From Clostridium sp. DL-VIII (GTDB lineage: Bacteria; Bacillota; Clostridia; Clostridiales; Clostridiaceae): DNA of 64,000 nucleotides. This document shows, piece by piece, positions 43,533-53,059 of this stretch. The stretch is taken from positions 2,302,501-2,366,500 of the forward strand of contig NZ_CM001240.1 in the NCBI RefSeq assembly GCF_000230835.1. Reading direction: 5' to 3'. The notes under the pieces were generated by a model that searched no databases, was not told the DNA's origin, and saw only the letters and a list, made by a program, of their open reading frames with translations. The position numbers were made by a program, and so were the translations under genes. Numbering within the stretch: the first letter of the stretch is position 1; each line of letters opens with the position of its first letter.

Positions 43533-44468
43533 ATGAAATCTATTTTGATAATGGGCGGAACCACATTTGTAAGCAGATGCCTAGCGAAATATCTTATTGA
43601 TCAGGGGTATGATGTAGATATACTAACCAGAGGATTAAAAACAATAGATTATGGTGGATATAAAAATCATTTAATTTGTGATAGAAAGTCTAAAAATGAA
43701 TTGCAAAAAGTATTAAATGGGAGACAATATGAATTTATTTTTGATATATCTGCATATAAAAAAGAGGATGTAGAGATTTTACTAGCTTCAATTGATAGAA
43801 GCAGTTTGAAAAAATATATTTTCTGCTCTTCAGGAGCAGTATATACAGAAACTAATGATTTTGCTAATGAATCTTTTGAAAGAGGAGATAATCCTAATTG
43901 GGGAAATTATGGTACTGATAAGAAAGAGGCAGAGGATTTTATAGTAACTAGTAAAATTCCATATATTATATTTAGACCAACTTATATATATGGGGAAAAT
44001 AATAATTTATATAGAGAAGCATACTTTTTTGATAGAATTAAAGAAAGCAAGGTTATCCCAATGCCTTATGGAAATAATACTGTAACTCAATTTATACATA
44101 TTGAAGATTTGGTTAAGGTTTTTGAGAGTGTGATGTTTAATGAAAAAATCTGCAGGATTTATAATGTTACGAATTCAGATATTGTTTCTTTTGAAGAATT
44201 AATATTAATGTGTGGTAAAGTTTTAAAGATAGATCCAATAATAAAGAAAATAGATACTCAGAAAATTAAAGTAAATACTAGAACGTACTTTCCTTTTAGA
44301 GATGTAACTTATTTGTTAAATACAGAAAGATTGATTAACGATGATTTACACAATCCAACTATCTCATTGGAAGAGGGATTAAGAAAAACTTATAAGTGGT
44401 ACAGCAGTAATAAGCACAATTTAGCAGATGCTAAAATGGATAAGATAAATGAAATGGTTCAATGTTAG
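43533..44468 (+). CDS. NAD-dependent epimerase/dehydratase (extended SDR)
   Basis: 311 residues with a Rossmann start ILIMGGTTFVSRCLAKYL (a GxxxFxxR variant seen in cytosolic nucleotide-sugar-like SDRs), the serine segment YIFCSSGAVY and the active site NYGTDKKEAE (YxxxK). FRPTYIYGENNN follows. The substrate is not evident; members act on nucleotide sugars or isoflavone-like compounds. GGAGAT precedes the ATG. The structured RNA upstream may belong to its leader. Confidence 0.8.
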   Translation: MKSILIMGGTTFVSRCLAKYLIDQGYDVDILTRGLKTIDYGGYKNHLICDRKSKNELQKVLNGRQYEFIFDISAYKKEDVEILLASIDRSSLKKYIFCSSGAVYTETNDFANESFERGDNPNWGNYGTDKKEAEDFIVTSKIPYIIFRPTYIYGENNNLYREAYFFDRIKESKVIPMPYGNNTVTQFIHIEDLVKVFESVMFNEKICRIYNVTNSDIVSFEELILMCGKVLKIDPIIKKIDTQKIKVNTRTYFPFRDVTYLLNTERLINDDLHNPTISLEEGLRKTYKWYSSNKHNLADAKMDKINEMVQC

Positions 44469-44490
44469 AAAGTTATATAAATTATAAATA

Positions 44491-44561
44491 TTAGGCACAT
44501 GAAATAAAATAACCATTCTAATATGTTAGCAAATTGAATTGTTATTTTTTGATTTTGCATC
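44491..44561. repeat. Palindromic dispersed repeat (AGGCACATGAAA type), copy 1
   Basis: TTAGGCACATGAAATAAAAT at the left and TGTTATTTTTTGATTTTGC at the right are imperfect inverse complements. A better-preserved relative is at 63211-63285. It is MITE-like. Confidence 0.5.
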
Positions 44562-44565
44562 AATA

Positions 44566-44601
44566 AAAAAGAGAGCATACAAAGTGTTTTGCTCTCTTTT
44601 T
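44566..44601. terminator. Terminator between the epimerase and the His-rich gene
   Basis: AAAAAGAGAGC pairs with GCTCTCTTTTT. It is usable from both strands. Confidence 0.7.
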
Positions 44602-44614
44602 GTCTTAATGAAGA

Positions 44615-44938
44615 TTAATCTTCAAGCCATTCTAAAACAGCAGGATTTGCACATGCTGAAGTCTTAGCATCTACTTTTGTTACAAAAATAATATCTCCTT
44701 TATTGGCTACTGAGCTAACTTCTGTAAATATTTCTTCAGCAGAAGAATCAGTTTTTACAAAAAAGCCTTCTGGCAGGAATTGAGCCCACGTACCTAAGGA
44801 TTTTATTTTACCTACTATATTAACATCTCCATGAACATGTTCATGAGAATGTTCTTCATTGCAGCCACAGTTTTCATCGTGATCATGGCTATGTCCGTGA
44901 GTATCGCTTATAAAATATGTAATCATATATACAGACAT
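44615..44938 (-). CDS. Small His-rich protein, probable metal-binding insertion in a Cas2/SinR-like fold
   Basis: 107 residues. The start MSVYMITYFISD and the later IKSLGTWAQFLPEGFFVKTD, SSAEEIFTEV and GDIIFVTKVD recall small ferredoxin-fold proteins annotated as SinR/Cas2-like. Between the first strand and the helix lies a stretch of about 22 residues with eight His, plus Cys, Asp and Glu (THGHSHDHDENCGC). That insertion probably binds zinc, nickel or cobalt. AAGGAG is 8 bases before the ATG. It stands alone between the epimerase and the holin and shows no CRISPR context. The fold call is tentative. Confidence 0.55.
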   Translation of the reverse strand: MSVYMITYFISDTHGHSHDHDENCGCNEEHSHEHVHGDVNIVGKIKSLGTWAQFLPEGFFVKTDSSAEEIFTEVSSVANKGDIIFVTKVDAKTSACANPAVLEWLED

Positions 44939-45415
44939 AATTTTTCTCCTTCTTTAAGTTATATTATATTTAGCTTTTCATTTTAAATTATACAGCAATA
45001 ATGGCGAATGTAAATTGTATTTTGAATTTTAGCTATAAACCATGAAAATTGTATAACTAATAGAATAGTGTAAATGCCATGAAGAAAATTATACATAAAT
45101 TTATTTATGAAAATAAATTTTAATTTAATGCATAAATTCTAGAAACAAAACTTTACATAAAGCATATAATATATTAAAACAAAGAATAAATGGTAAAAAG
45201 TTCATATGAACTAGTAATTAAGAAAAATAAAAGAATTATTGATTAAATTTAAGTAAACAAACTAGATTAATTTGTACATGTGAAAGTTTAAGCAGCTAAA
45301 AAGTAATTGCATGGAAAAAGCCGTATTGATTTATAAATATCGCTTTTAAAATAATTTTGTTAGGGCTCTACTTGAACTTTCACTTTTTATTATATTTTTT
45401 AAAGGGGGAAAATAA

Positions 45416-45667
45416 ATGGATTTTACCAAATATATAACACAGCATGCTCTAGTTTTGATTCCTGCTCTATACATAATAGGAATGATAATAAAAAATACTG
45501 AAAAGATAAAAGATAAATATATTCCTGTTATATTGCTAATACTCGGAATTGCAGGGACAATTGGAATTATGGGTTTTAGTGTAGATTCCATAGTTCAGGG
45601 AGTACTGGTAACAGGAGCAGCAGTTTACACAAATCAATTAATCAAACAAACTGGTAAAATTGAATGA
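45416..45667 (+). CDS. Phage holin family protein
   Basis: 83 residues. Two to three hydrophobic segments (YITQHALVLIPALYIIGMII, YIPVILLILGIAGTIGIMGF, VQGVLVTGAAVYTN) and a short charged tail match the A118-type holin family. AAGGGGG precedes the ATG. It would form the pore that lets a leaderless lysin reach the wall. No lysin adjoins it; the nearest candidate is the amidase at 37974. 44940-45415 holds no gene. Confidence 0.75.
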   Translation: MDFTKYITQHALVLIPALYIIGMIIKNTEKIKDKYIPVILLILGIAGTIGIMGFSVDSIVQGVLVTGAAVYTNQLIKQTGKIE

Positions 45668-45844
45668 AAAAGCTAGTATAGCTAGAAGGCAAATTGAAAT
45701 TTATTCTAGCTAATTGCAGAATATATAAATATAATTTTCAGCTGAGTAATGGGTTTATTGCAAATAAAATTAGTGATAAACCTTTTTTATGTTGAATAAA
45801 GTACTATACTCTTATATAATTTATAGCATGATATAAATAGTTTT

Positions 45845-46175
45845 AGGTTTGTATAAGTTATACTTGTATGATTAAAAGGGAAAGTGGTGAAAATCTACTA
45901 CAGCCCCCGCTACTGTAATGGAAGACCAATCTTAGAGTATCCACTGAGAAGCTATAGTATTCTTGGGAAGGAAAAGATTTTAGCACATTTTATTTATAAC
46001 AACAGATCAATATAGTATTATATTTTCAGGTATTCATAATCTTGATAGCTGTCTGATAGACTAATTATGAAGTGATTGTAATTCCTTGTCTTATAAAAAT
46101 ATACAATAGCATTTTGAAGTTGTTATTTTCTTACATGTGCTTTGGGATGAGGCCAAAGTCAGGAGACCTGCCTAA
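45845..46175 (+). ncRNA. Cobalamin (adenosylcobalamin) riboswitch
   Basis: The conserved core AAAGGGAAAGTGGTGAAAAT then CTACTACAGCCCCCGCTACTGTAA (45875-45920) and the B12 box GGCCAAAGTCAGGAGACCTG (46151-46170) are present in order. It controls the cobalamin synthesis operon starting at 46375, switching it off when B12 is plentiful. Confidence 0.9.
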
Positions 46176-46270
46176 AAGTAATTTTAGTCTGCCTTTCGGA
46201 GGGAGAGGAAATGACAAATGTTAGAATGCTGCTTTAAAAATTGCAAATTCTTATAGTTTGTTATGTGAAT

Positions 46271-46301
46271 CTCTTTATCAAAACGGTAATGAGGTTTTTT
46301 T
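46271..46301 (+). terminator. Expression-platform terminator of the B12 riboswitch
   Basis: CTCTTTATC pairs with GGTAATGAG (one mismatch, one G-T) followed by seven T, 75 bp before cbiK. This indicates transcriptional attenuation. Confidence 0.65.
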
Positions 46302-46374
46302 ATTTTGGAAATTTTATAATAAGATTATGAAATTACGTAATTGGTTATAAAAATAGTTATGGAGGAATGCAGCA

Positions 46375-47196
46375 ATGAAAAAAGCTATTTTAGTGGTTAG
46401 TTTCGGAACTAGTCATTTGGATGCACTTAAAAAGTCAATTGAAAAAATAGAAGATAAAATTAGAAATGAGTTTAAGGAATATGAAGTCTTTAGAGCATTT
46501 ACGGCTCATTTTATAATAAAAAAGTTAAAGGAAAGAGATAATTTAGATATATTAACGCCAGAAGAAGCTTTATACGAACTTAAAAGTAAGGGATTTGAAG
46601 AAGTTATAGTTCAACCATTACATATAATTCCAGGTGAAGAATTTGATTATATAAAAGGTATTGTTGAAAAGGTAAAAGATAATTTTCAAACTATTAGGCT
46701 TGGACGACCTATATTTTTCTATCAGGGAATGAACGGACTTCCAGAGGATTATTCTTTGTTTATTGAGAGCATCAAAGAGGTATTAGAGGGCGAAGAAAGT
46801 GTAATATTATTTGGACATGGTACGGAGCATCCTTCTAATGCAGTTTATGGAATGCTTCAAACTGTTTTAATTGATGAAGATTATGAAAATGTATTTGTAG
46901 CAACTGTAGAAGGTTATCCAACAGTAAAGAATGTATTAAAAAAGTTAAAAAGTAAGGGGATAACAAAAACTAAGCTAGTTCCGCTTTTACTTGTTGCAGG
47001 GGATCATGCTAAAAATGATATGGCATCGGATGAAGATGATTCATTAAAGAGCATACTTCAAAAGGAAGGAATTGAGGTTAAACTTCATATGCATGGCCTT
47101 GGTGAAATAGATAAATTCGACGGATTATATATAAATAGGATTTATGATTCAATTGAAGGAAGATATTTAAATGCAGGAAGAACAAAGAAATTATAA
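46375..47196 (+). CDS. cbiK: Sirohydrochlorin cobaltochelatase
   Basis: 273 residues, the CbiK size. It inserts Co2+ into sirohydrochlorin, the entry step of anaerobic B12 synthesis. Motifs: AILVVSFGTSH at the start, ILFGHGTEHPSNAVY with the metal-binding His (about residue 147) and LLLVAGDHAKNDMASD with the second His (about 208). No leader peptide, so cytoplasmic. GGAGG is upstream of the ATG. It is the first gene of the riboswitch-controlled operon. Confidence 0.92.
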   Translation: MKKAILVVSFGTSHLDALKKSIEKIEDKIRNEFKEYEVFRAFTAHFIIKKLKERDNLDILTPEEALYELKSKGFEEVIVQPLHIIPGEEFDYIKGIVEKVKDNFQTIRLGRPIFFYQGMNGLPEDYSLFIESIKEVLEGEESVILFGHGTEHPSNAVYGMLQTVLIDEDYENVFVATVEGYPTVKNVLKKLKSKGITKTKLVPLLLVAGDHAKNDMASDEDDSLKSILQKEGIEVKLHMHGLGEIDKFDGLYINRIYDSIEGRYLNAGRTKKL

Positions 47197-47218
47197 ATGA
47201 AAAGGGGTGTTAATTACA

Positions 47219-47695
47219 ATGGAGAATGTAAATATAAAAGAAATGGAAAGTGAAGAGGTATTTAGTATATCAATAGTAGTAGATAAACCTATTCTAGTAG
47301 GTCAAGATGATGTTGTCGGAAGACGTCAGCTTATACCAATATTATCTGGTGAAGTAAAAGGTGAAGGATTTAATGGAGAAGTTCTACCTGGAGGCATCGA
47401 TAGCCAAATTATTAGACCAGATGGAAAGTGTGAACTTTCAGCAAGATATGCAATTAAATTAGAAGATGGTGCAGCAATTTATATTGAAAACAATGGAATG
47501 CGTACAGTTCCACCTGAATACGTTGAAGCTGTTAAGACAGGAAAATTTGTTGATCCTAGTGTATATTATTTTCGTACAATACCAACTTTTGAAACATACG
47601 ATGAAAAATATAAATGGATGATGGATAATATATTTGTATGTTATGCTACTAGATTACCAGAAAATGTTTTATTGAAGTTTTATAAAGTTTTGTAA
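47219..47695 (+). CDS. DUF3237 domain protein within the cobalamin operon
   Basis: 158 residues of the DUF3237 beta-barrel type (GRRQLIPILSGEVKGEGFNG, then VPPEYVEAVKTGKFVDPSVY and FRTIPTFET). The function of the family is unknown. AAGGGGTG precedes ATG 47219; an upstream GTG at 47207 overlaps that site. It lies between cbiK and cbiA with small gaps, so it is transcribed under B12 control. No B12 enzyme of this family is known to me, so a role is open. Confidence 0.7.
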   Translation: MENVNIKEMESEEVFSISIVVDKPILVGQDDVVGRRQLIPILSGEVKGEGFNGEVLPGGIDSQIIRPDGKCELSARYAIKLEDGAAIYIENNGMRTVPPEYVEAVKTGKFVDPSVYYFRTIPTFETYDEKYKWMMDNIFVCYATRLPENVLLKFYKVL

Positions 47696-47741
47696 TTTTA
47701 ATATAAGCTTATAAATAAAAAAGCTTAGAAAGGAAAACATT

Positions 47742-49106
47742 ATGAAATCCATAATAATATCATCAAATTGTAGTGGCGGAGGAAAAACTACTTTTACTCT
47801 TGGTCTTATGAAGGCACTTAAAAGCAGAAATATAGATGTTCAAGGTTATAAGGTTGGTCCAGATTACATAGATCCAGCTTTTCATAAAGAGGTAACAGGA
47901 AAAGCTTCAAGAAATCTTGATGCATTTCTAATGGGCGAGGATGGAATAATAGAGAGCTATCTCAAGGGAAATGGAGAGATGGGTGTAATTGAAGGCGTAA
48001 TGGGATTATACGATGGAGTCGGGGTAAGTGAAAAAGCTTCAACTTATGAAGTGTCAAAAGTTCTGGGAAATATGCCAATTATCCTAGTATTGTCGCCTAA
48101 GGGACAAAGTGCTAGCATATGTGCTGAAATTAATGGTTTTAAAAATTATAGAAATGCCAATATTGCAGGGATAGTATTAAATTCTGTCAGTGATAAATAC
48201 TATAATTTGCTAAAGTATGCAATAGAAGAAAATTGCAATGTTAAAGTTTTTGGATATATGCCTAAAAATAAGGATATAGCTCTTAGCAGCAGGCATTTAG
48301 GATTAGTTCAGAGCATGGAAATACTCAATCTTCATGAAAAATTGAATATATGCGAGGAATTAATTGAAAAGTATGTAGATGTAGATGCTATTATAAATGA
48401 AATGGGAGAGTTTAAAGGAGAAGATTTAGTTAATCCAATCAGAAAACTTAACTGTAAGAGTAATTTAGAAAATAGGACAATTAAAAGGTTAAGAATTGGA
48501 GTTGCATTAGATAAAGCATTTAGCTTTTATTATAAAGATAACTTTGAGCTATTAGAAAACTTTGGAGATGTAATTTATTTTAGTCCAATTAATGATAAAA
48601 CTTTACCGTCTGACTTGGATTTCTTATATATAGGAGGAGGATATCCAGAAGTATTTAAGAAGGAGTTAGAAGAAAATTATTCTATGCGAAATAGTATAAA
48701 AAAAGCTTTAGAAAATGGATTGAGATGTTATGCAGAGTGCGGCGGTCTTATGTATTTAACAAGATCAATAGATGGAGCACAAATGGTAGGTTTTTTTGAT
48801 GGAGAAAGCACTATGACAAATAAGCTTCAGAACTTTGGTTATTGTAAAATAAAAATAGATAAAAAATGTTTTAATAGAGAATTAGATGAAAGTATGAGTC
48901 TTGAAGTAAATGCTCATGAATTTCATAAATCACAAGTAGACATAAATATGGAAAACGTATATGAAGTAGAAAAGACATTATATAACGGAGAGATTATTAA
49001 ATGGAAATGTGGGTATTTTAAGAAAAATACATTAGCAGGATATGCTCATATAAATTTCCTGGGAAATAAAGAATTATTTAAGGAGATAATCTCTGGATTA
49101 AGATAG
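47742..49106 (+). CDS. cbiA: Cobyrinate a,c-diamide synthase
   Basis: 454 residues. It uses glutamine and ATP to amidate carboxylates a and c of cobyrinate. P-loop SSNCSGGGKTTFTLGLMKAL at the N-terminus, YKVGPDYIDPAFH next, and the class I glutamine amidotransferase domain with the nucleophile in RCYAECGGLMYL (Cys about 332) and a His in VNAHEFHKS. AGAAAGGA precedes the ATG. The length fits the family. Confidence 0.93.
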   Translation: MKSIIISSNCSGGGKTTFTLGLMKALKSRNIDVQGYKVGPDYIDPAFHKEVTGKASRNLDAFLMGEDGIIESYLKGNGEMGVIEGVMGLYDGVGVSEKASTYEVSKVLGNMPIILVLSPKGQSASICAEINGFKNYRNANIAGIVLNSVSDKYYNLLKYAIEENCNVKVFGYMPKNKDIALSSRHLGLVQSMEILNLHEKLNICEELIEKYVDVDAIINEMGEFKGEDLVNPIRKLNCKSNLENRTIKRLRIGVALDKAFSFYYKDNFELLENFGDVIYFSPINDKTLPSDLDFLYIGGGYPEVFKKELEENYSMRNSIKKALENGLRCYAECGGLMYLTRSIDGAQMVGFFDGESTMTNKLQNFGYCKIKIDKKCFNRELDESMSLEVNAHEFHKSQVDINMENVYEVEKTLYNGEIIKWKCGYFKKNTLAGYAHINFLGNKELFKEIISGLR

Positions 49107-49169
49107 TAAAGCAGTAAAAAAATATTTTTATTACAACTATATAAAATTTGCATGTAGGGAGGGCATTTT

Positions 49170-49793
49170 ATGGATTATTTAAAAAATCCTATGGGCATTG
49201 AAGAAAAGAGTTTTGAGATTATAGGTAAGGAAATGGGACCTCATTCATTTACAGATGAAGAATTACTTATCGTTAAGAGAACCATTCATACTACGGCTGA
49301 TTTTGAATATAAAGATTTGGTGGAAATAAGTGAGACTGCAATTGAAACTGCAAAAAATATTTTTAGAAAAGGTGCTAAAATCTATACTGATACCAATATG
49401 GCTTTAAACGGAATTAATAAAATGGCTTTAGATAAAACAAATAGTGAAGTAATTTGCTATGTTAATGAAGAAGTCGTACATAAGGAAGCTAAGGAAAAGA
49501 ACATAACTAGAAGTATGGCAGCAGTTGAAAAAGCATGTAGTGATGATGTTGACATTTTTGTTTTTGGCAATGCACCAACTGCACTTTTCAGATTAAAGGA
49601 ATTAATTAAAGAAGGAAAAGCAAATCCAAAATTAATAATAGCAGTTCCAGTAGGATTTGTTGGAGCTGCAGAAAGCAAAGAAAATATGGATGAACTTAAT
49701 ATTCCATACATAAGAGTCAAAGGAAGAAAAGGCGGAAGTACTGTTGCGGCAGCGATAATTAATGCTTTAATGTATATGGTAGTTGAAAGATAA
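49170..49793 (+). CDS. cbiC: Cobalt-precorrin-8 methylmutase
   Basis: 207 residues. It moves the methyl group from C11 to C12 to give cobyrinate. Motifs IEEKSFEIIGKEMG and the conserved catalytic His segment VKRTIHTTADFEY, then PVGFVGAAESKE and the GRKGGSTVAAAIINAL end. GGGAGGG precedes the ATG. The next gene begins three bases after the stop. Confidence 0.93.
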   Translation: MDYLKNPMGIEEKSFEIIGKEMGPHSFTDEELLIVKRTIHTTADFEYKDLVEISETAIETAKNIFRKGAKIYTDTNMALNGINKMALDKTNSEVICYVNEEVVHKEAKEKNITRSMAAVEKACSDDVDIFVFGNAPTALFRLKELIKEGKANPKLIIAVPVGFVGAAESKENMDELNIPYIRVKGRKGGSTVAAAIINALMYMVVER

Positions 49794-49811
49794 TTAGTGG
49801 GGGTGGTCTCT

Positions 49812-50918
49812 ATGTTTGAAATGTATGTTGAAACTAACGGACAGAGATTGAGATGCGGATATACAACAGGTTCTTGCAGTGCAGGGGCTGCGAAGGCTGC
49901 AGCTATGATATTATTTAATAAGGCGGATATGCTGAAAGAAATTGAAATTATGTCTTCAAAAGGAATCAATATACAAATGCCTATAAAAGATATAGTAAAA
50001 AAAGATGACTATGTGGAATGTACTATTGTTAAAGATGGCGGAGATGATCCAGACAATACTCATGGAATTGATATAAAGGCAAAGGTTAGAAAGATTGATT
50101 ATGAGATGGAAGAAGATGCGGTTATTCTTAAAGGAGGAATAGGGGTTGGGATTGTGACCAAAGATGGACTATTTATACCAAAGGGAGAACCTGCGATTAA
50201 TCCAGTGCCAAGGGTCATGATAAAAGAGGAAGTTATGAAGGTTTTGCCAGAAGGAGAGAGAGTTGAAGTTACAATTTCAGTACCACAGGGAGCAGAAGTA
50301 GCTAAAAAAACTTTTAATCCAAGACTTGGCATTGAAGGAGGAATTTCGATTCTTGGTACAACAGGAATAGTATACCCAATGTCAGAAGAAGCCCTTAAAG
50401 CATCAATAAATTTAGAAATTAAGCAAAAAGCATTAAATAATGAAAGACTGGTATTAACTTTTGGAAATTTAGGCGATAATTATTGTAGGAGCCTTGGTTT
50501 TAAAGAAGAAGAAATTGTCAGCTGTTCAAATTTTATAGGATATGCATTAGAAAGTTGTGTTTTAGCTAATGTTAAATCCATCGTTATGGTTGGACATATA
50601 GGAAAGATGACCAAAATAGCCTACGGATGTTTTAATACTCATAGTAAGGTAAATGGAGTAAGGCTTGAAGTAATTGCCCTAGAGCTTGCCCTTCTTGGAT
50701 ATGATATTTCCCTTGTTCAAAAGGTACTGGAAGAGAAGACCTGTGAGGGGGCAGTAAAGATGCTTGGAAAAGGATATGATAAGCTTTATGAAAATATCGG
50801 TAATAAAATAGTTCAAAAAATGAGTGAATATGTTTATGGTCAACTGAAGGTTGAAGCGGTTATGTATTATGGAGCAGTAAATCCAGTCCTTCTTTGGAAA
50901 TCAGGAGGGATAGTGTAA
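49812..50918 (+). CDS. cbiD: Cobalt-precorrin-5B C1-methyltransferase
   Basis: 368 residues. It methylates C1 in the anaerobic route. The N-terminal LRCGYTTGSCSAGAAKAAAM is diagnostic, as are VKDGGDDPDNTHGIDI and NPVPRVMI. The ATG at 49812 has GGGGGTGG 6 bases upstream; GTG at 49797 overlaps that site. It ends three bases before the cbiE start, with that gene's ribosome site inside its own end. Confidence 0.92.
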   Translation: MFEMYVETNGQRLRCGYTTGSCSAGAAKAAAMILFNKADMLKEIEIMSSKGINIQMPIKDIVKKDDYVECTIVKDGGDDPDNTHGIDIKAKVRKIDYEMEEDAVILKGGIGVGIVTKDGLFIPKGEPAINPVPRVMIKEEVMKVLPEGERVEVTISVPQGAEVAKKTFNPRLGIEGGISILGTTGIVYPMSEEALKASINLEIKQKALNNERLVLTFGNLGDNYCRSLGFKEEEIVSCSNFIGYALESCVLANVKSIVMVGHIGKMTKIAYGCFNTHSKVNGVRLEVIALELALLGYDISLVQKVLEEKTCEGAVKMLGKGYDKLYENIGNKIVQKMSEYVYGQLKVEAVMYYGAVNPVLLWKSGGIV

Positions 50919-50920
50919 AA

Positions 50921-51523
50921 ATGGTTTATATTGTAGGTCTTGGACCTGGACATAAAGATTATATTATGCCTAAGGCACTTGAAATAATGAATGAATCTGA
51001 TATTATAATAGGGTTCAAAAGAGCAATAGATTCTTTAGAATTTATAAATAATGATAAATTATACATAAGTAAATTAAGTGATATTGATGAGGTTATATTT
51101 AGTGAAAAATATAATAGTGTTTCAATTGTTGCATCAGGAGATCCAACTTTTTATGGAATAACTAATTATATAAAAGGAAAATATCATTCTAAAATTGAGG
51201 TAATACCGGGAATAAGCTCTTTTCAATATTTAACCTGCAAATTGAATATGCCATGGAATGAGGCATATTTAGGAAGTCTTCATGGAAGAAAACAAGAGTT
51301 TTTAAATATTGTTAAAAAGCATAAATTAAGTATTTGGCTTACAGATAAAGAAAATAACCCGACTGTATTATGCAAAATTTTATCTGAGGCAGAAGTAAAA
51401 TGTAAAGTTATTATTGGAGAAAATTTATCCTATGAGGATGAGAGAATAAATGAAGGGAATCCAATAGAATTTTTAAATAAAGATTATAGTGCATTAAGTA
51501 TTTTCATTGTTAATAGAGGGTAG
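50921..51523 (+). CDS. cbiE: Cobalt-precorrin-7 C5-methyltransferase
   Basis: 200 residues of the tetrapyrrole methylase fold: VYIVGLGPGHKDYI (SAM-binding start), VASGDPTFYGI (GDP motif) and VIPGISSFQYLTCKL. The ATG at 50921 has AGGAGGG inside cbiD. CbiE acts with CbiT, which is the next gene; in many organisms the two are fused as CobL. Here they are separate, with a 43-bp gap. Confidence 0.9.
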   Translation: MVYIVGLGPGHKDYIMPKALEIMNESDIIIGFKRAIDSLEFINNDKLYISKLSDIDEVIFSEKYNSVSIVASGDPTFYGITNYIKGKYHSKIEVIPGISSFQYLTCKLNMPWNEAYLGSLHGRKQEFLNIVKKHKLSIWLTDKENNPTVLCKILSEAEVKCKVIIGENLSYEDERINEGNPIEFLNKDYSALSIFIVNRG

Positions 51524-51566
51524 AGAAAGTTAGTTTATAAGTTTGTAAATTAAAGGAGGTGGCTTC

Positions 51567-52139
51567 ATGTCTTTTATAAAGGATGAAGAATTTATTAGAG
51601 GGAAATGTCCAATGACAAAAGAAGAGGTAAGAATACTTTCAATTGCAAAATTGAACATAAGAGATGATTCTTTAGTTCTAGATGTAGGGAGTGGGACTGG
51701 GAGCATTACGGTTCAAGCGGCTAAAGTCGCAAAAAATGGTAAAGTTCTTGCAATAGAAAAAGATGAAGAGGCTTATAAAGTCACGCAGAGTAACGTTGAA
51801 AAGTTTCAATGTAATAATATCAAGATTATGAAAAGTGAAGCAGAGAAAGTATTAGATTCATTAATTTACGAAGACTTGAAATTTGATTCCATATTCATTG
51901 GTGGAAATGGAGGGCATTTGGAGGAGATATTACTTAAAGCAAATGCTGTTTTAAAAAAGAGTGGGACGATAGTTATGAATTTTATCACTTTGGATAATGC
52001 ATATAGAGCAATTGAAGTCATAAAGAACTTAAATTATAAGTTTGAAGTTTCACTAGTTAATATAAGTAAAAATCGTGAAAATACTTTGATGATGATTGCG
52101 CATAATCCAATATATATAATTCAATGTATAAGAAATTAA
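51567..52139 (+). CDS. cbiT: Cobalt-precorrin-6B C15-methyltransferase (decarboxylating)
   Basis: 190 residues of the Rossmann methyltransferase fold. MTKEEVRILSIAKLNIRDDS and the SAM motif VLDVGSGTGSITVQAA are clear; FDSIFIGGNGGHLEEIL is the post-motif III region of CbiT. It methylates C15 and removes the C12 acetate carboxyl. AAAGGAGG precedes the ATG. Confidence 0.92.
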   Translation: MSFIKDEEFIRGKCPMTKEEVRILSIAKLNIRDDSLVLDVGSGTGSITVQAAKVAKNGKVLAIEKDEEAYKVTQSNVEKFQCNNIKIMKSEAEKVLDSLIYEDLKFDSIFIGGNGGHLEEILLKANAVLKKSGTIVMNFITLDNAYRAIEVIKNLNYKFEVSLVNISKNRENTLMMIAHNPIYIIQCIRN

Positions 52140-52258
52140 AGTACAATGCTTAGAAACATAACTGTAATTTATATGATTTGAGTAACGGTAACTAATAATT
52201 ATTTAATAAAATATAAATAGACATAGAATGGTTACTTAGGAAGAGAGGAATTAAATTA

Positions 52259-52924
52259 ATGGCGATATTATATGGGATAGGTGTAGGACCTGGAGATGCA
52301 GAACTTCTAACAGTGAAAGCGGTTAAAGCACTTGAAAAGTGTCAGGTTGTGGTTGCACCTTCAGCAGAAGAAGATGGAGAAAGTATTGCACTTGAGACAG
52401 CTAAGGAATATATAAAATCAGGTACAGAAGTAGTTATAAAACATTTTCCAATGGGAAAAAAAGATAGAGTAATAAAAGCATTAGAAGCCTATGAATTTAT
52501 AGAAGCAAGGCTTAGAGAAGGAAAAAATGTTGCATTCTTAACAATTGGAGATCCTTATGTTTATAGCACATATAGTCATATGTTGAAGCATGTTAGAGAT
52601 TGTGGTTTTGAAGTTCAGACAATTCCGGGGATAACATCTTTTTGCGCAGCAGCAAGTTTAGTAAACAGGACTTTAGTAGTTGGAAATGAACGCTTAGTAG
52701 TTATGCCGGCTGCAAAAGTGAAAGAAATAACAGATGAAAAATATGTTGTAATAATGAAAGTATATAAGCATGAAGAAGAAGTACTGGACATTTTAGAAGA
52801 AAAGGGCTTTGATTATGTTTATGCAAGCAGAGTAGGAAGAGAAGGGGAAACTGTTCTAACGGACAGGGAGGAAATACTGAAACTTAGAGACTATATGTCG
52901 TTAATTATAGCAAACAGAGACTAA
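52259..52924 (+). CDS. cbiL: Cobalt-factor II C20-methyltransferase
   Basis: 221 residues. ILYGIGVGPGDAELLTVKAV is the CbiL/CobI start, followed by FLTIGDPYVYSTYSHML and TIPGITSFCAAASLVNRTLV. It makes the second methylation that commits to cobalamin. AGAGAGGA precedes the ATG. 120 bp separate it from cbiT, so a separate transcript is possible but not suggested by any terminator. Confidence 0.92.
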   Translation: MAILYGIGVGPGDAELLTVKAVKALEKCQVVVAPSAEEDGESIALETAKEYIKSGTEVVIKHFPMGKKDRVIKALEAYEFIEARLREGKNVAFLTIGDPYVYSTYSHMLKHVRDCGFEVQTIPGITSFCAAASLVNRTLVVGNERLVVMPAAKVKEITDEKYVVIMKVYKHEEEVLDILEEKGFDYVYASRVGREGETVLTDREEILKLRDYMSLIIANRD

Positions 52925-52926
52925 AA

Positions 52927-53029
52927 CAATGCTCAATTAACAGTTTACGGGAAAATCTTTTGGAGATTCTTTAAAATATATTTTAGAAATTGCGGAGCAA
53001 TTTCATCAATAACTGTAAACTGTGCATTG
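52927..53029. repeat. MITE-like palindromic repeat in the cbi operon
   Basis: CAATGC...CAGTTTAC at the left end and GTAAACTGTGCATTG at the right end are inverted, with an internal CTTTTGGAGATTC/GAAATTG stem. Such CAATGCACAGTTTAC palindromes are scattered in clostridial genomes. It sits between cbiL and cbiF. Confidence 0.6.
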
Positions 53030-53059
53030 TAAACTGAAAGAAGAAGGGGAGTTGGAAAA

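Noticed and set aside
44615..44938. His-rich small protein as CRISPR Cas2
   Set aside because: There is no repeat array or other cas gene in the window, and the His-rich insertion is foreign to Cas2.
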